Below, in pieces: positions 23,918 to 33,954 of a stretch of 34,221 bases of DNA. This DNA comes from Cytophagales bacterium (GTDB lineage: Bacteria; Bacteroidota; Bacteroidia; Cytophagales; Cyclobacteriaceae). The DNA lies in assembly GCA_016124425.1 (NCBI GenBank), contig WGNT01000190.1, positions 1-34,221 of the forward strand, written 5' to 3'. The translations under genes were made by a program, and so were the position numbers. Numbering within the stretch: the stretch's first letter is position 1; each line of letters opens with the position of its first letter. A model generated the notes under the pieces. That model was not told the DNA's origin, did not search any database, and saw only the letters and a program-made list of their open reading frames with translations.

Positions 23918-23925
23918 CAAAATTA
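23918..23925 (-). promoter_or_regulatory. -7 element TAATTTTG before the SerB-SerA fusion gene
   Basis: Minus-strand TAATTTTG fits TAnnTTTG, about 30 bp before the ATG at 23888. The -33 position reads CTG at a spacing of 20, one base off TTG. Confidence 0.5.
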
Positions 23926-24041
23926 ACAGATTATAAAATAGTATGCAGGTTTGACCTAAAAATTACTTTAGGATTTTGGAGGATTATTGGTCTTTAATCC
24001 CATTCATTCCTCTAAGAACTAGGGTTTTGAATACATTGGCG

Positions 24042-26354
24042 CTAATTAGCAACAGCCGCAAAAACCTGCTTGCTGTCCTGCCCTCCCTGAGCATCAATAA
24101 CCTTTAGCGTATTCCATCCTTCTTTGAAATGAACTGGAAGGCTATGGTTTTCTCTTGTAGTGCCTAAAAAATGATCATCCAGGTACCAATAAACCGATTC
24201 TTCAAATTGGTTGTGGCCCACTCTACACAATACCGCTTGGGTTTTCCCGTCAAAATCCCGGGGAAGAAAGACGTTTGCACCCAAATTAGGATAAATGATA
24301 CTGAGCGTATGTTCGGCTTGATAGGCCGGACACGTCGGAAAATGAGATACTAAGGGGGCGATGTATTGTCCCTTTAAGCGGAGGTAATAGGCAATATCAG
24401 GCGGATAAACGGTGGTGGCCTCCCGGATATGTCCGGGACCGTCCCAACAGCGGGAACAGGTCTGATGGGCGTGATCCCGCGAAAAATAACGAAATTGATG
24501 ATATTCGCAGGTTTTGAGGGGTTTCATACCATAGGGTACCTGCTTTATGGTCGATGCAGGGCAAGCTTCCGTTGCCCTAAAGCCCGACAAAGAACAAATG
24601 GACTGGTCTTTAAAATGAATTTCCTTCTTTTCAAACCAAGTTTCTGAGTTCGGGAAAGTTTGTAAAATTTCAAAAAGCAGCGGACCTGCTGTACTTGCTC
24701 CACTTAAGTTTTTGTTGCTTTCACCGTTGAAGTTCCCAACCCATACAGCTATAGTAACATCCGGATTTACACCTATGGCCCACGCATCCTTATGGCCGTA
24801 ACTTGTACCTGTCTTCCATGCAAAATTCCTTGCGCCAGTAAAGCGTTCCCAAAAATATTCGCTTCCGGGACGTTTTAGCTCTTTTAACATTTCTAGAGTC
24901 AAAAAGCAGCTACCTGGGCTAATAAGCCGGCTACCAGTGGTTGGTTTTTCCCCCTGTATAAGAAAATTGCTGCTAAACATTCCCTCATTAGCCAATCCCC
25001 GGTACAAGGAAACCATATCCCATAGCGATACTTCAGCCCCGCCGAGAATCAATGGCAACCCATAATCATCAGCGGATCTAAATAAAGATCCTACGCCTGC
25101 CGCTTTTAAGAAGCCATAGAACTGATAAAGGCCATAGCTATTCAACAGCCTGACAGCTGGGATATTTAGCGACTGAATCAATGCATCTTGTGCTGTTGCT
25201 ACTCCTTGATACTCCCGATTGGCGTTTTTAGGAGAAAATCCGTCAAAGTAGGTGGGTAAATCCCGAATATAGCTGTCTGGAGTAATTAGCCCTTCATCCA
25301 TGCTCAGGGCATACAAAACGGGCTTGAGAATGGAGCCACTCGATCGGGACGCAGTCACTCCGTTGACCTGACCACCATGTTGGGTGTCAAAAAAATCAGG
25401 TGATCCCACATAGGCTCTTACGGCACCGCTTTCTGTGTCCGTGATAAGTACAGCAAGATTATGTATCCCAAACGGAGCTAATCGCCGGGCGTATCGCGCT
25501 GTAAGGAGATTGACCCGGCGTTGAAGCGATTCGTCCAGCGTCGTCTGTAAAATATCTTGGTCCGGAAACTGGCTTTTGAGCAATTGGGCGACGTGTGGTG
25601 CCTGAGATGTCGATCTGATGAGCCCATCCGGTACAGTCTCGAGTTGAGCCAGTTCGGCTTCCTGTGCATTTATGAGTCCTTTTTGATGAAGTTTTAGTAG
25701 CAGCCGGTCCCGTTTGTCCTTGAGTGCGTTTGAAGTTTTTGACGGATAGATTAGCCCTGGTGCATTGGGCAATACGGCAAGTGTGGCGGCTTCACTCCAT
25801 GTAAGTTCCTGCGCCTCTTTCCCGAAAAACATTCTTGCTGCGGTTTGATAACCCACCACATTTCCCCCATATGGCGCATGGTCTACGTAGAGCCGAAACA
25901 GCCCATCTTTAGAATAGTGTATGCTCAGCTTAATGGCGAATAACGCCTCCAGTATTTTGTTGATGTATGTTCGCGATTTCGGCCGTGACATACGGGCCAC
26001 CTGCATGGCAATGGTACTTGCGCCACGGACCGTTTTTCCCGCTAATACGTTTTGGTAGATGGCCCGCCCCATGGCCGGCAAATCCACACCAAGATGCCGG
26101 TAATACCCTTCGTCTTCAAAGGTTAAAACAGCTATTTTCAGTTTGGTATTCACTTCTTTTTCCTCTGGAGGAAAATGCCACTGCTCACGGCTATTTAAAA
26201 AGGCGTGCAATATTTCGCCGTTTTCAGCTTTTATCAAGGTACTGTAGTCGGGCTGAAAAATTGCTCCTGGCGGTATAGCCAAGTATAGCAGAAACCCAGC
26301 TAGTAGCAGTAACGAACTTATCCTAATTTTTCTGTTATTCAAACGCTTCCACAT
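24042..26354 (-). CDS. pbpC: penicillin-binding protein 1C
   Basis: Bifunctional peptidoglycan synthase anchored by one N-terminal membrane segment (about residues 13-30 from the chosen ATG). The GT51 glycosyltransferase has its catalytic glutamate in FEDEGYYRHLGVD (E80) and GASTIAMQVARM. The transpeptidase has S341-I-L-K344 (SxxK), SLN (in QSLNIPAVRL), and K514-T-G. A cysteine-containing C-terminal domain (from about 550; CEYHQF and CSRCWDGP, then IIYPNLGANVFLPRDF) matches the PBP1C C-terminal domain. The ATG at 26354 (MWKRLNNRK) is preferred to a TTG 18 codons upstream. It overlaps the alpha-2-macroglobulin gene by 20 bp, so both are made from one message, the same pairing as E. coli yfhM-pbpC. 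Confidence 0.94.
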   Translation of the reverse strand: MWKRLNNRKIRISSLLLLAGFLLYLAIPPGAIFQPDYSTLIKAENGEILHAFLNSREQWHFPPEEKEVNTKLKIAVLTFEDEGYYRHLGVDLPAMGRAIYQNVLAGKTVRGASTIAMQVARMSRPKSRTYINKILEALFAIKLSIHYSKDGLFRLYVDHAPYGGNVVGYQTAARMFFGKEAQELTWSEAATLAVLPNAPGLIYPSKTSNALKDKRDRLLLKLHQKGLINAQEAELAQLETVPDGLIRSTSQAPHVAQLLKSQFPDQDILQTTLDESLQRRVNLLTARYARRLAPFGIHNLAVLITDTESGAVRAYVGSPDFFDTQHGGQVNGVTASRSSGSILKPVLYALSMDEGLITPDSYIRDLPTYFDGFSPKNANREYQGVATAQDALIQSLNIPAVRLLNSYGLYQFYGFLKAAGVGSLFRSADDYGLPLILGGAEVSLWDMVSLYRGLANEGMFSSNFLIQGEKPTTGSRLISPGSCFLTLEMLKELKRPGSEYFWERFTGARNFAWKTGTSYGHKDAWAIGVNPDVTIAVWVGNFNGESNKNLSGASTAGPLLFEILQTFPNSETWFEKKEIHFKDQSICSLSGFRATEACPASTIKQVPYGMKPLKTCEYHQFRYFSRDHAHQTCSRCWDGPGHIREATTVYPPDIAYYLRLKGQYIAPLVSHFPTCPAYQAEHTLSIIYPNLGANVFLPRDFDGKTQAVLCRVGHNQFEESVYWYLDDHFLGTTRENHSLPVHFKEGWNTLKVIDAQGGQDSKQVFAAVAN

Positions 26355-29300
26355 GAATCTTTCTGCCTTCAGTTTTAGCTTTGTAATCGTTGTTATACAT
26401 GGCTTCAAGTAGGGTGCCCGGGAGCCAATAGTCTCCCGCCGTTACCACATTTATTTTTAGGATGAAGTCCTTTATCTCTGATCCGTTTAAATCAAAAAAC
26501 CACATGGCTCTGTCATCACGAAGATCCAAGTACTCTTCCTTGTTAAGGTTTAAACCGTTGGTCCATTGTGGAAGAAGGGTGTTGTTGAGCCGCGTGTTTT
26601 CAATCTGCCATCCGGAGGGAAGCAGCTGTACAAGAGCGATCTCGCTTACGTTGGTGACCGGCCCGGTATTTTTGGCGCTGAATTTCCCGTATACTGTTTG
26701 CCCTTGGGTAAGGGAGGCGGGGTTGATACGCTTTCCTTCTTCGTCATGCCAACTGACCTCAAGACTAAGGTTTCGTTGTACCGCAGGCCTGTTGTCTTTT
26801 AAAGGTATGCCACTCCATGAAAGGCTTGCATATACTTCCTCTACTGCAGAGCTGTTACTAAGGCTTACCTGAATGGACTTGTTGAAATTATCCGGGATGG
26901 GAAGTGTCACTTGGCCTTTTTCGTTAAAGTCGATCTTTTCTCCATTAGCAAGGGAGACTGTGCCGGTGAAAATTTGCGAGCCAGAGGCATTTACTCCTGC
27001 TGCATCAAAATATTTCCCAATCGCCAGCAGCATGTATCCGGCGCTTTGCGTGCTAAGGAATTCTTTCCCGGATAAGGTAGCGGCGAGCGATTTGGCCAGC
27101 ATTTCCGCTTGATCCATTTGATTCATAAGCGTGGCGCCATAAAGCCGAATGGCATCATCACGATGCACCGAACCGAAGTCATAGGAAAACGGATCGTAGG
27201 TATAGGTCGCTGTCATAGGAGTGGAGAGAATCTGGTCCCGCACGTTCTCGGCTCCTGATAGATGATAGGCAGTTGCCAACATGCTTTTTTCGGTTCGATC
27301 CATGTTGGATAGCTCGCTTTCCAGCAGTAGGTTCATTTCCCCAATGGGTTGTTCTCCTGCCAAGGCAAGAATAAAAACCCTATTTACCCGGGTGGTTAAT
27401 TTTCCGCTGTGTTGGCGGGCGCCATCATTGAGCGCATTGATAGCGCCATCGTATAAGTACGCCGGAATAGCGTAGCCCATTTTCTTGGCTTCCACCAGAA
27501 AGTGTGTGGCGTAGTTGGTTCCCCATTCTGATTGTTCGTAATCTCCGGGCCAATAAGAGAATCCTCCATTTGACAGGCTAAACTGCTGGAGTTTTAAAAT
27601 ACCTGCATTTATGTTTTTGTCTATTTCAGCATTTTCAGATTGCGGGAAGTAGCCCATTTTCTTCAAATATAGCTGTGGAAACACCGCTGAGGTGACCTGT
27701 TCCAAGCATCCGTAGGGATAATTTATCAGCCACTTAATGCGGTGACCGAATTCCATATTTGGGAAAATGGCTAGCGTTAGCTGCGCAGTATTGGTACCTG
27801 CGATACCGATCGTGGGTATGGGTATGGTGAGTGGGGTAGCTTTGTTTAGTTTTTCGGTTGAGTTATCGTACATGCGCGGAGATGCGGGAACCACTTGGAT
27901 GTTGGTGGTGGTTTTTGCGGCGAATGTTCCGGACTGCCCAGTGAGCCTGATTTGCGCTGGTCCCGCCGCATCTTTAACCCGCAGCTTAAAGGATAGGGTA
28001 GCTTCGTCTCCTTGGCTGAAGCTAGCCTGCGTCGACGCCGGGCCAATCACCTCGAGCGGTCCGGTGGTCTGAAGGTTGATTGTTGCAGCGGTTATTTGCG
28101 GATTGGTTCTAAAGATCGCCACAGGTAGCATAAACTCATCCCCCGGCTTCAAGGAACGGGGAATCCCAGGTTGCATGATCAGGTCGGAGGTTACCGGGAC
28201 GGTTCGCTCTGCATGGCCAAAACTACCTCCGCTTGCGCCGACCACCATGACGCGTACTGCCCCATTGTAGTTAGGCATGTTGAATCTAACCACAGCCCTC
28301 CCTTGGTCATCTGTGCTAATCGGTCCGCTGAACATACTTACCGGAACAAAACGGCGTTGTCCGTCTACCGGATCCAGTTGAGATTCCCTGTAGTCTAATC
28401 CTTCTGCGCCTCCAATCGAAAACGTTTGGAACACATCTGCCTTGTTGGCACTTATCACATGCGAAAATACATCAAAGCTTTCCACAAAAAGCCCTACTTT
28501 TTTATAAAACTCATTCCAAGGTTTTGGAGTGGAAAATTGGGTTAGGCTCAAAAGCCCCTCATCAACGACAGCAATCGTAAACTGCGCCCTCTTCTGATTG
28601 GCGGTGTTAACCCGAACTTCAAATGGTTCATTGGGGGCGAGCGTTTCCTTGACGGAAAGGTTAAACTGAATCTTCGTATCGGAATCTTCCAGCATAATAG
28701 GTATAATCCCAAACATGCGGATAGGCCTGTCATTTACCGTCTGATCGTGTGGCTGCATCACCGATACGGTCACATAGATGTTAGGTAGCATGGATTTATC
28801 CAAGGGGATATCCAAGATAAGTTCATCTCCTTTCTGAGATGTAGGATCTACCCAAAACCAATCTAACATTTGCCTGCCTTTTTCAACAGTAACCAATACA
28901 TTTCCATGGCCGGGGTTAGGGAGTTTGACTTTGGCCGTTTCTGTGGAAGTATAGGATGATTTGTCGGATTTTAAAGCAAGGGTTCCTTCGTTAAGATCAC
29001 CGCCTGGTACACTGCCGTAAGGGTAGGCGCTGAAAAAGAGGGAGCTGCTGTGGCCGTTGCTTCCGTCGCTGACTTCAATAAGGTACTCACCGTTTTCCTG
29101 TGGGGTAAATGGAATATATCCCGCACCATTCTCTGTATTGACAGTTCCCTCTGTTTCAAAATAGGTCTGACTATCTTCTTTATATTTTAGCTGGTAGGAC
29201 CGCCGGTTGTCGTATTGGTACCACCACATTTTGTCGTTGCGGTAGATGCGGTAGGAAAGCTGTCTGCTGCCTTCTTTCTTTCCGTTTAGGTCCAATAGAA

Positions 29301-31785
29301 TAACCGGGAATTTTACTTCTTCATTTGTCTTGAAGTAGCTATATCCACTCGGATCGCTGATTCCAACAAATCGGTCATAGGGATTGATATCGACTACGTT
29401 CCAGCCCTCGTTGGGCTGACCGGATTTGTCAAGCACTTTTGCGATAAGTTTCGCTTTTAAGGCAGAAGGGACTGTTCCCAAAGCAGGTACCGTCCAACTG
29501 CCGCTGATGTTTCCGTCTTGACCGAGTTCCCCGCTCATCACCTGCTGGGTAATTGAAGTAAACTCCAAGTCTGACCGTACGAAGGAATAGTTTTTATATT
29601 GTGGAAATTTTACTGTGTAAGGATGAATCTCTATAGTAACTTCTGCTTTAAGTGCGGCGGCAGGAGCGCCAAAAAGGTAATTGGCCTGTACATCAAAATC
29701 TACCGTTAGGTCATTGCGCCGGATTTGGCGCCGCGCGGGTTTTACCTGCACTTTTAACTGTTCGGCTACCACAGTCTCAATCTTTAGGTCTTCGTAGAAA
29801 TTCGAACCTCCGGCATGAATGTGTATGTTGTAGTTACCTGTAGGGGCGTTTTCGGCTGTTTTAAAACCGAAAACATACAAGCCGTCGGTACTTTTTACGG
29901 CAGTGTGCTCATATACCGGATTGTATTGGGGATCGTTTACCGTGATGCTTACAGGATGGTCCTTTGGAAAGGTATTATCTACATTTCTTACCATAAGGCT
30001 CACATGTACGGAGTCTCCTGGTCTGTACACTCCCCGTTCTGTATAGATAAATCCTTTGGTTCCGCTGTCATATTCTCCTACCCCACCTACATCAAAGCCG
30101 GAGCTGCTCCAGCGCATTTCACTTCTGTTAAGTAGCGTTGTTTGTCTGCCGTTTTCGGCCATGACAAAATAAAAATACAGATTGGACGGAAAAACCGCGG
30201 TTCCCGCCCTATCAGTGGTAGCTGTCTTCTTGACCTCTCCACTATAGTCTAATAGGGAAACCTTGACACCTGCTTTGGGCATGCCTGTCAGGATGTCTGT
30301 GACGAATACCCTATTTTGCTGATCCGCTGCTTTGAGCGTAATTGCCAAATCACTTAAAAAAACTGGTTTATAAATTTGGCCTTTTTCCTGAATGTGGGGG
30401 AGCAAATCTCCCACTATCGGCACCGCGACATCTTCGGGTGTGAAATTGACCCGAACCAGAAATAGACCATCTTCATAGGTCCCAAACAAGTCAGAAAGAT
30501 CAAACTCCTGAAGTACCCATTGGTTTTTCGGTGCTTTTAGGGTAAGGGTTTGGTTTTTGATGATCACGCCTACGCTTCCTGAGTAGTGGTCCGGAAAACC
30601 AGTGTTCCTGCTTTTGGTACTATGTAGCTGGGAAGCCTGTGCAAATCTGCCAATATGGGAGGTGTACACCTTTTTAACCTCCAAATGTACCTGATTCAGA
30701 TTTGTGATATAAAATTGAATTCTTTTCTGATTAGAACTTGGTAGAATGATGCCATCCGCTCCAAATTCAAGTTGGGGAGGAATGTCAGCAAATGTGAGCT
30801 GACGTGTTGTTTCGGTTTCGGTTTTATTTCCCCATCGATTGCTTATCCCCTTCAATACGGTAATGGTATAGGTTTCACCAAACTTGAATTCACCATCTAT
30901 AATAATGGAGCTACCTAGCTTTTTTGCCTCATACCTGACCGCTGGTGTTACCCGTATCAGACCGTCCAAGGTTTGGTCAATATCGAGTTCATCAGAAAAA
31001 TTGATGCGTATACGTGGGCTTTTGCCCGATTCATCTGCCGAAAACGCGGTAGGGGACATGTTTTTTAGCGGATAGACAATGAATCCTTCAGAAAAGTCTT
31101 CTTCCAAATCCAGTATTTTCCTACTTATCTGAAGGGTTAGTTGCTGTTCCTTATCGGTACGGATGATGTTTCCGCTGGTAAACTGAAAATTCCTATCATC
31201 TACCTGGCTCCATGTCAAAGATATGTCCTTCATTCCGCGGATCTGGGCACCTGACTGGATCTTTTCAAGAGAGGTGTTTTCGGAAAAGCCCATAGACCCG
31301 CTGAAATACACGATACTTGGATCATTTCTGTCCTTCAGTGTGACGCTACTCGTGTAGGACGCAATCTCTCTGCCCAATACGTTGAACTGGAAAACGAGAC
31401 CTTCAAGTTGTTCTTCGCGGTATCGTGGGTCTAGTTTTTGCATCTGCAAGGTACCCGTTATTAAGGTGCGGCTGGGAAGGTCCTCTTCGGGTTGAAACGT
31501 CAGTACCTGCGTACTTGTCCATACAGCCTTTCCGGCAATTTTTGGCGAAAAAGTAAAGACCTCTTTAGGAGAGCTGTTAACTTGTTCTTCTTCTACCATT
31601 TGCTGGTTGAAGATGACCTGTATTACGTCTGTTCGCTGAATGTCTCCGCTGGTTACAAAACTGATTTCCCTGGCCATTGCTTCGGAATACACAGGATCGA
31701 GCTGTGCCGTTTCCTTTTTCTGACAGGAGCAAACTAAAAGAAAGGAGATAAAAACGGATATGAGACTGGCTTTAACTAGGTTCAT
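26335..31785 (-). CDS. bacterial alpha-2-macroglobulin family lipoprotein
   Basis: An 1816-residue periplasmic protease trap. MNLVKASLISVFISFLLVCS with C21 is a lipoprotein signal (lipobox VCSC), so it is membrane-anchored. Many macroglobulin-like beta domains make up the first 1100 residues; the bait-type region is around 500-800. The A2M core appears at about 1150 (SMFSGPISTDDQGRAVVRF), then the thioester domain with YPYGCLEQ: C1360 and Q1363 can form the internal thioester that covalently traps proteases. The C-terminal receptor-like domain ends the protein. It overlaps pbpC, a pairing known in proteobacteria and other phyla, taken as a periplasmic defence coupled to cell wall repair. No consensus promoter was found upstream. 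Confidence 0.94.
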   Translation of the reverse strand: MNLVKASLISVFISFLLVCSCQKKETAQLDPVYSEAMAREISFVTSGDIQRTDVIQVIFNQQMVEEEQVNSSPKEVFTFSPKIAGKAVWTSTQVLTFQPEEDLPSRTLITGTLQMQKLDPRYREEQLEGLVFQFNVLGREIASYTSSVTLKDRNDPSIVYFSGSMGFSENTSLEKIQSGAQIRGMKDISLTWSQVDDRNFQFTSGNIIRTDKEQQLTLQISRKILDLEEDFSEGFIVYPLKNMSPTAFSADESGKSPRIRINFSDELDIDQTLDGLIRVTPAVRYEAKKLGSSIIIDGEFKFGETYTITVLKGISNRWGNKTETETTRQLTFADIPPQLEFGADGIILPSSNQKRIQFYITNLNQVHLEVKKVYTSHIGRFAQASQLHSTKSRNTGFPDHYSGSVGVIIKNQTLTLKAPKNQWVLQEFDLSDLFGTYEDGLFLVRVNFTPEDVAVPIVGDLLPHIQEKGQIYKPVFLSDLAITLKAADQQNRVFVTDILTGMPKAGVKVSLLDYSGEVKKTATTDRAGTAVFPSNLYFYFVMAENGRQTTLLNRSEMRWSSSGFDVGGVGEYDSGTKGFIYTERGVYRPGDSVHVSLMVRNVDNTFPKDHPVSITVNDPQYNPVYEHTAVKSTDGLYVFGFKTAENAPTGNYNIHIHAGGSNFYEDLKIETVVAEQLKVQVKPARRQIRRNDLTVDFDVQANYLFGAPAAALKAEVTIEIHPYTVKFPQYKNYSFVRSDLEFTSITQQVMSGELGQDGNISGSWTVPALGTVPSALKAKLIAKVLDKSGQPNEGWNVVDINPYDRFVGISDPSGYSYFKTNEEVKFPVILLDLNGKKEGSRQLSYRIYRNDKMWWYQYDNRRSYQLKYKEDSQTYFETEGTVNTENGAGYIPFTPQENGEYLIEVSDGSNGHSSSLFFSAYPYGSVPGGDLNEGTLALKSDKSSYTSTETAKVKLPNPGHGNVLVTVEKGRQMLDWFWVDPTSQKGDELILDIPLDKSMLPNIYVTVSVMQPHDQTVNDRPIRMFGIIPIMLEDSDTKIQFNLSVKETLAPNEPFEVRVNTANQKRAQFTIAVVDEGLLSLTQFSTPKPWNEFYKKVGLFVESFDVFSHVISANKADVFQTFSIGGAEGLDYRESQLDPVDGQRRFVPVSMFSGPISTDDQGRAVVRFNMPNYNGAVRVMVVGASGGSFGHAERTVPVTSDLIMQPGIPRSLKPGDEFMLPVAIFRTNPQITAATINLQTTGPLEVIGPASTQASFSQGDEATLSFKLRVKDAAGPAQIRLTGQSGTFAAKTTTNIQVVPASPRMYDNSTEKLNKATPLTIPIPTIGIAGTNTAQLTLAIFPNMEFGHRIKWLINYPYGCLEQVTSAVFPQLYLKKMGYFPQSENAEIDKNINAGILKLQQFSLSNGGFSYWPGDYEQSEWGTNYATHFLVEAKKMGYAIPAYLYDGAINALNDGARQHSGKLTTRVNRVFILALAGEQPIGEMNLLLESELSNMDRTEKSMLATAYHLSGAENVRDQILSTPMTATYTYDPFSYDFGSVHRDDAIRLYGATLMNQMDQAEMLAKSLAATLSGKEFLSTQSAGYMLLAIGKYFDAAGVNASGSQIFTGTVSLANGEKIDFNEKGQVTLPIPDNFNKSIQVSLSNSSAVEEVYASLSWSGIPLKDNRPAVQRNLSLEVSWHDEEGKRINPASLTQGQTVYGKFSAKNTGPVTNVSEIALVQLLPSGWQIENTRLNNTLLPQWTNGLNLNKEEYLDLRDDRAMWFFDLNGSEIKDFILKINVVTAGDYWLPGTLLEAMYNNDYKAKTEGRKIHVEAFE

Positions 31786-32168
31786 AGAGCAGCAGTGTTT
31801 TTGGAAATGATCAAACGTGTCAAATCTCTTGGTAGATTTAGAAAACGTTGGCTTTATATCAGGTAGTAATCGTCAAAACGAAACTTGTACGTTGCTGAAA
31901 ACCTAACTTTCCAGCGTTCTTCTATTGTATTGAGCCAGTAGACGTTTATATACGTCGGTGGCCATCACCCAAAACCTACCCTATAGTTCCGAGGTACCGA
32001 AGCGTGAAGCGATAGTGTTGTTTTGATTCACCTAAGTCTTTCATGAGGGGCATCATCCGTTTTTTGTTTATTTGCCCGTTGTTCCAGGCTGAAAAGGGGT
32101 TTTTTCCGATGCCTACATATCTTGGGATTTGTCTCCAGTTGGGAATACCATTTTTTCAAACTGATGTA
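31786..32168. other. 383-bp gap upstream of the alpha-2-macroglobulin gene, no gene seen
   Basis: No supported reading frame. Two small adjacent hairpins are visible: GACGT (31941-31945) with ACGTC (31952-31956), and GGTG (31957-31960) with CACC (31966-31969). They are too short to be called terminators. The region should contain the promoter of the A2M-pbpC pair and the 3' end of the amidase transcript. Confidence 0.4.
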
Positions 32169-33785
32169 CTAATTTCCGATGCGCTCCATGAATTCCGGCA
32201 CGCGTCGAGCTTTGGTCCCCTGCTCAAAAGAATAGGCTATCTCCAGCAAAAGGGGCTCGGACCATGCGGTGCTAAAGAATGAAATTCCGACAGGTAACCC
32301 ATCAATCATCCCCATAGGCACTGTAATACTCGGATATCCGGCGTGCGCCGCAGGTGAAGAGCTTCCCAAGTGGTAGCTGTCTCCATTTGTCCAGTCTGTC
32401 TTCCATGCGGGACTACCTGTAGGAGCGATGATGGCATCGAGGTCAAATTCGGCCAATACCTTGTCGATACCTTCATCCTGACTAAAAACCCGTAACTTTT
32501 CCAGTGCTTCTAGGTATTCTGGATCGGAAAGGTCCCCTTTTTCCTGCGCCATCTCAAGGTATTTTTGATTGTAATGCATTAGCTCTACAGAATCTGCTTT
32601 ATTAAAGGCGATTAATTCCTGAAGGTTTTTTATAGGTGCCTGATCTCCAAGTGACTGAAAGTAGCTATTCAATCCTGCTTTGTATTCGTACAGCATCACC
32701 TGGAAGGAGTGGCTGCCGGGATTAGATGTGGAAATCTCCTGTATTGGGATAATCTCCGCTCCCTGACTTTCCATGAAGGCAATAGCATTTTCCATGAGCA
32801 CGTCTACTTTAAAATTTACGCCGGCTTTATCCTTGAGCCATCCGATTTTTTTGCCGCTTAGCCCGTCTGCTTTTAAGAAGACAGTGTAGTCGGAATGGTA
32901 TTTTCCTTCACTTGCTGCCGTCTTGTCATCCCTAGGATCAATACCGACCATTGCCCCAAGGCTAATTGCACCGTCACGTACAGTCCTCGTCATCGGCCCC
33001 GGCGTATCTTGGGTGTAGGAAATGGGGATGACGCCAGACCTGCTGATTAAGCCTACTGTGGGTTTGATGCCCACAATCCCGTTAGCGGTAGAGGGACATA
33101 CAATAGATCCATTCGTTTCGGTTCCGACGGCCATTACTGCAAAATTGGCGGAAATAGCCGCACCGGACCCTGCACTTGAGCCACAAGGATTGCGGTCCAG
33201 CACATAAGGGTTTTTCGTTTGGCCGCCCAAGCCGCTCCATCCGCTGCTGGACATTTCCCCCCGAAAGTTGGCCCATTCGCTCAGGTTGGCTTTACCAATG
33301 ATGACCGCTCCGGCCTCCCGTAATCTTTCGGCGACAAAACTGTCCCGTAAAGGGCGGGAACCGGCTAATGCCCTGGATCCTGCAGTAGTGTGCATGTTGT
33401 CATGGGTGTCTATATTATCCTTCAACAATACCGGGATGCCATGCAAAGGGCCTTTTCGTTTTCCCTCTTTGAGCAAGCTATCTAGTTCCCTTGCAATGGC
33501 GATGGCGTCCGGATTCACTTCCAACACTGATCGGATTTCTGGTCCAGCATGGTCTAGCTCGCTTATACGTTGCAGGTAGGCACTGACTACTTCTTCTACC
33601 GTCACCTGCTGGGTGCGATAGGCTTCTTCAAAGTCCTCGATGCCCCATTCCAAATAGGCAAATTCATCCGTAGCTAGCTGTTCTGCTACCGGTGCGGCGT
33701 TTTGACATGAGTAGGCCAGAAGCGCAAAAAGTATAATGGCGAGCAAACCATTAGTAATCCGTTGAGGATAGTCGAATTTTTTCAT
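32169..33785 (-). CDS. amidase-signature lipoprotein hydrolase
   Basis: An amidase-signature enzyme of 538 residues from the chosen start. It hydrolyses an amide bond using a Ser-cisSer-Lys triad, all present: K122 (VLLKDNIDT), S203 in CGSSAGSG and S227 in TETNGSIVCPS. GVIPISYTQDTPGPMTRTVRD follows in the usual place. MKKFDYPQRITNGLLAIILF then ALLAYSC forms a lipoprotein signal with C27, so it is probably attached to the inner or outer membrane on the periplasmic side. Two other in-frame ATGs (33791 and 33821) lie upstream; the one chosen gives a normal signal-peptide length. Substrate is unknown. The closest kind of protein is the exported amidase of many Bacteroidetes, sometimes linked to peptide-amide or aryl-amide turnover. 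Confidence 0.9.
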   Translation of the reverse strand: MKKFDYPQRITNGLLAIILFALLAYSCQNAAPVAEQLATDEFAYLEWGIEDFEEAYRTQQVTVEEVVSAYLQRISELDHAGPEIRSVLEVNPDAIAIARELDSLLKEGKRKGPLHGIPVLLKDNIDTHDNMHTTAGSRALAGSRPLRDSFVAERLREAGAVIIGKANLSEWANFRGEMSSSGWSGLGGQTKNPYVLDRNPCGSSAGSGAAISANFAVMAVGTETNGSIVCPSTANGIVGIKPTVGLISRSGVIPISYTQDTPGPMTRTVRDGAISLGAMVGIDPRDDKTAASEGKYHSDYTVFLKADGLSGKKIGWLKDKAGVNFKVDVLMENAIAFMESQGAEIIPIQEISTSNPGSHSFQVMLYEYKAGLNSYFQSLGDQAPIKNLQELIAFNKADSVELMHYNQKYLEMAQEKGDLSDPEYLEALEKLRVFSQDEGIDKVLAEFDLDAIIAPTGSPAWKTDWTNGDSYHLGSSSPAAHAGYPSITVPMGMIDGLPVGISFFSTAWSEPLLLEIAYSFEQGTKARRVPEFMERIGN

Positions 33786-33954
33786 ACGCATCGGCAGAAA
33801 TAGATATAGGGCACTTTTCATAGCGGGCTGTTTTTTAGTGGTTTCAAGGTTTGAATGCTCAATGATCGGTTAATAATACGGCATTATATCTTCGTGATTG
33901 GGAGAACTGTGCCTTTATTTTCCCGTTTAACTGTTGCGAGGCGGTTCATTTGCT

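Noticed and set aside
32043..32282. 79-codon plus-strand frame near the amidase end
   Set aside because: It overlaps the amidase coding region on the other strand and has no motif.
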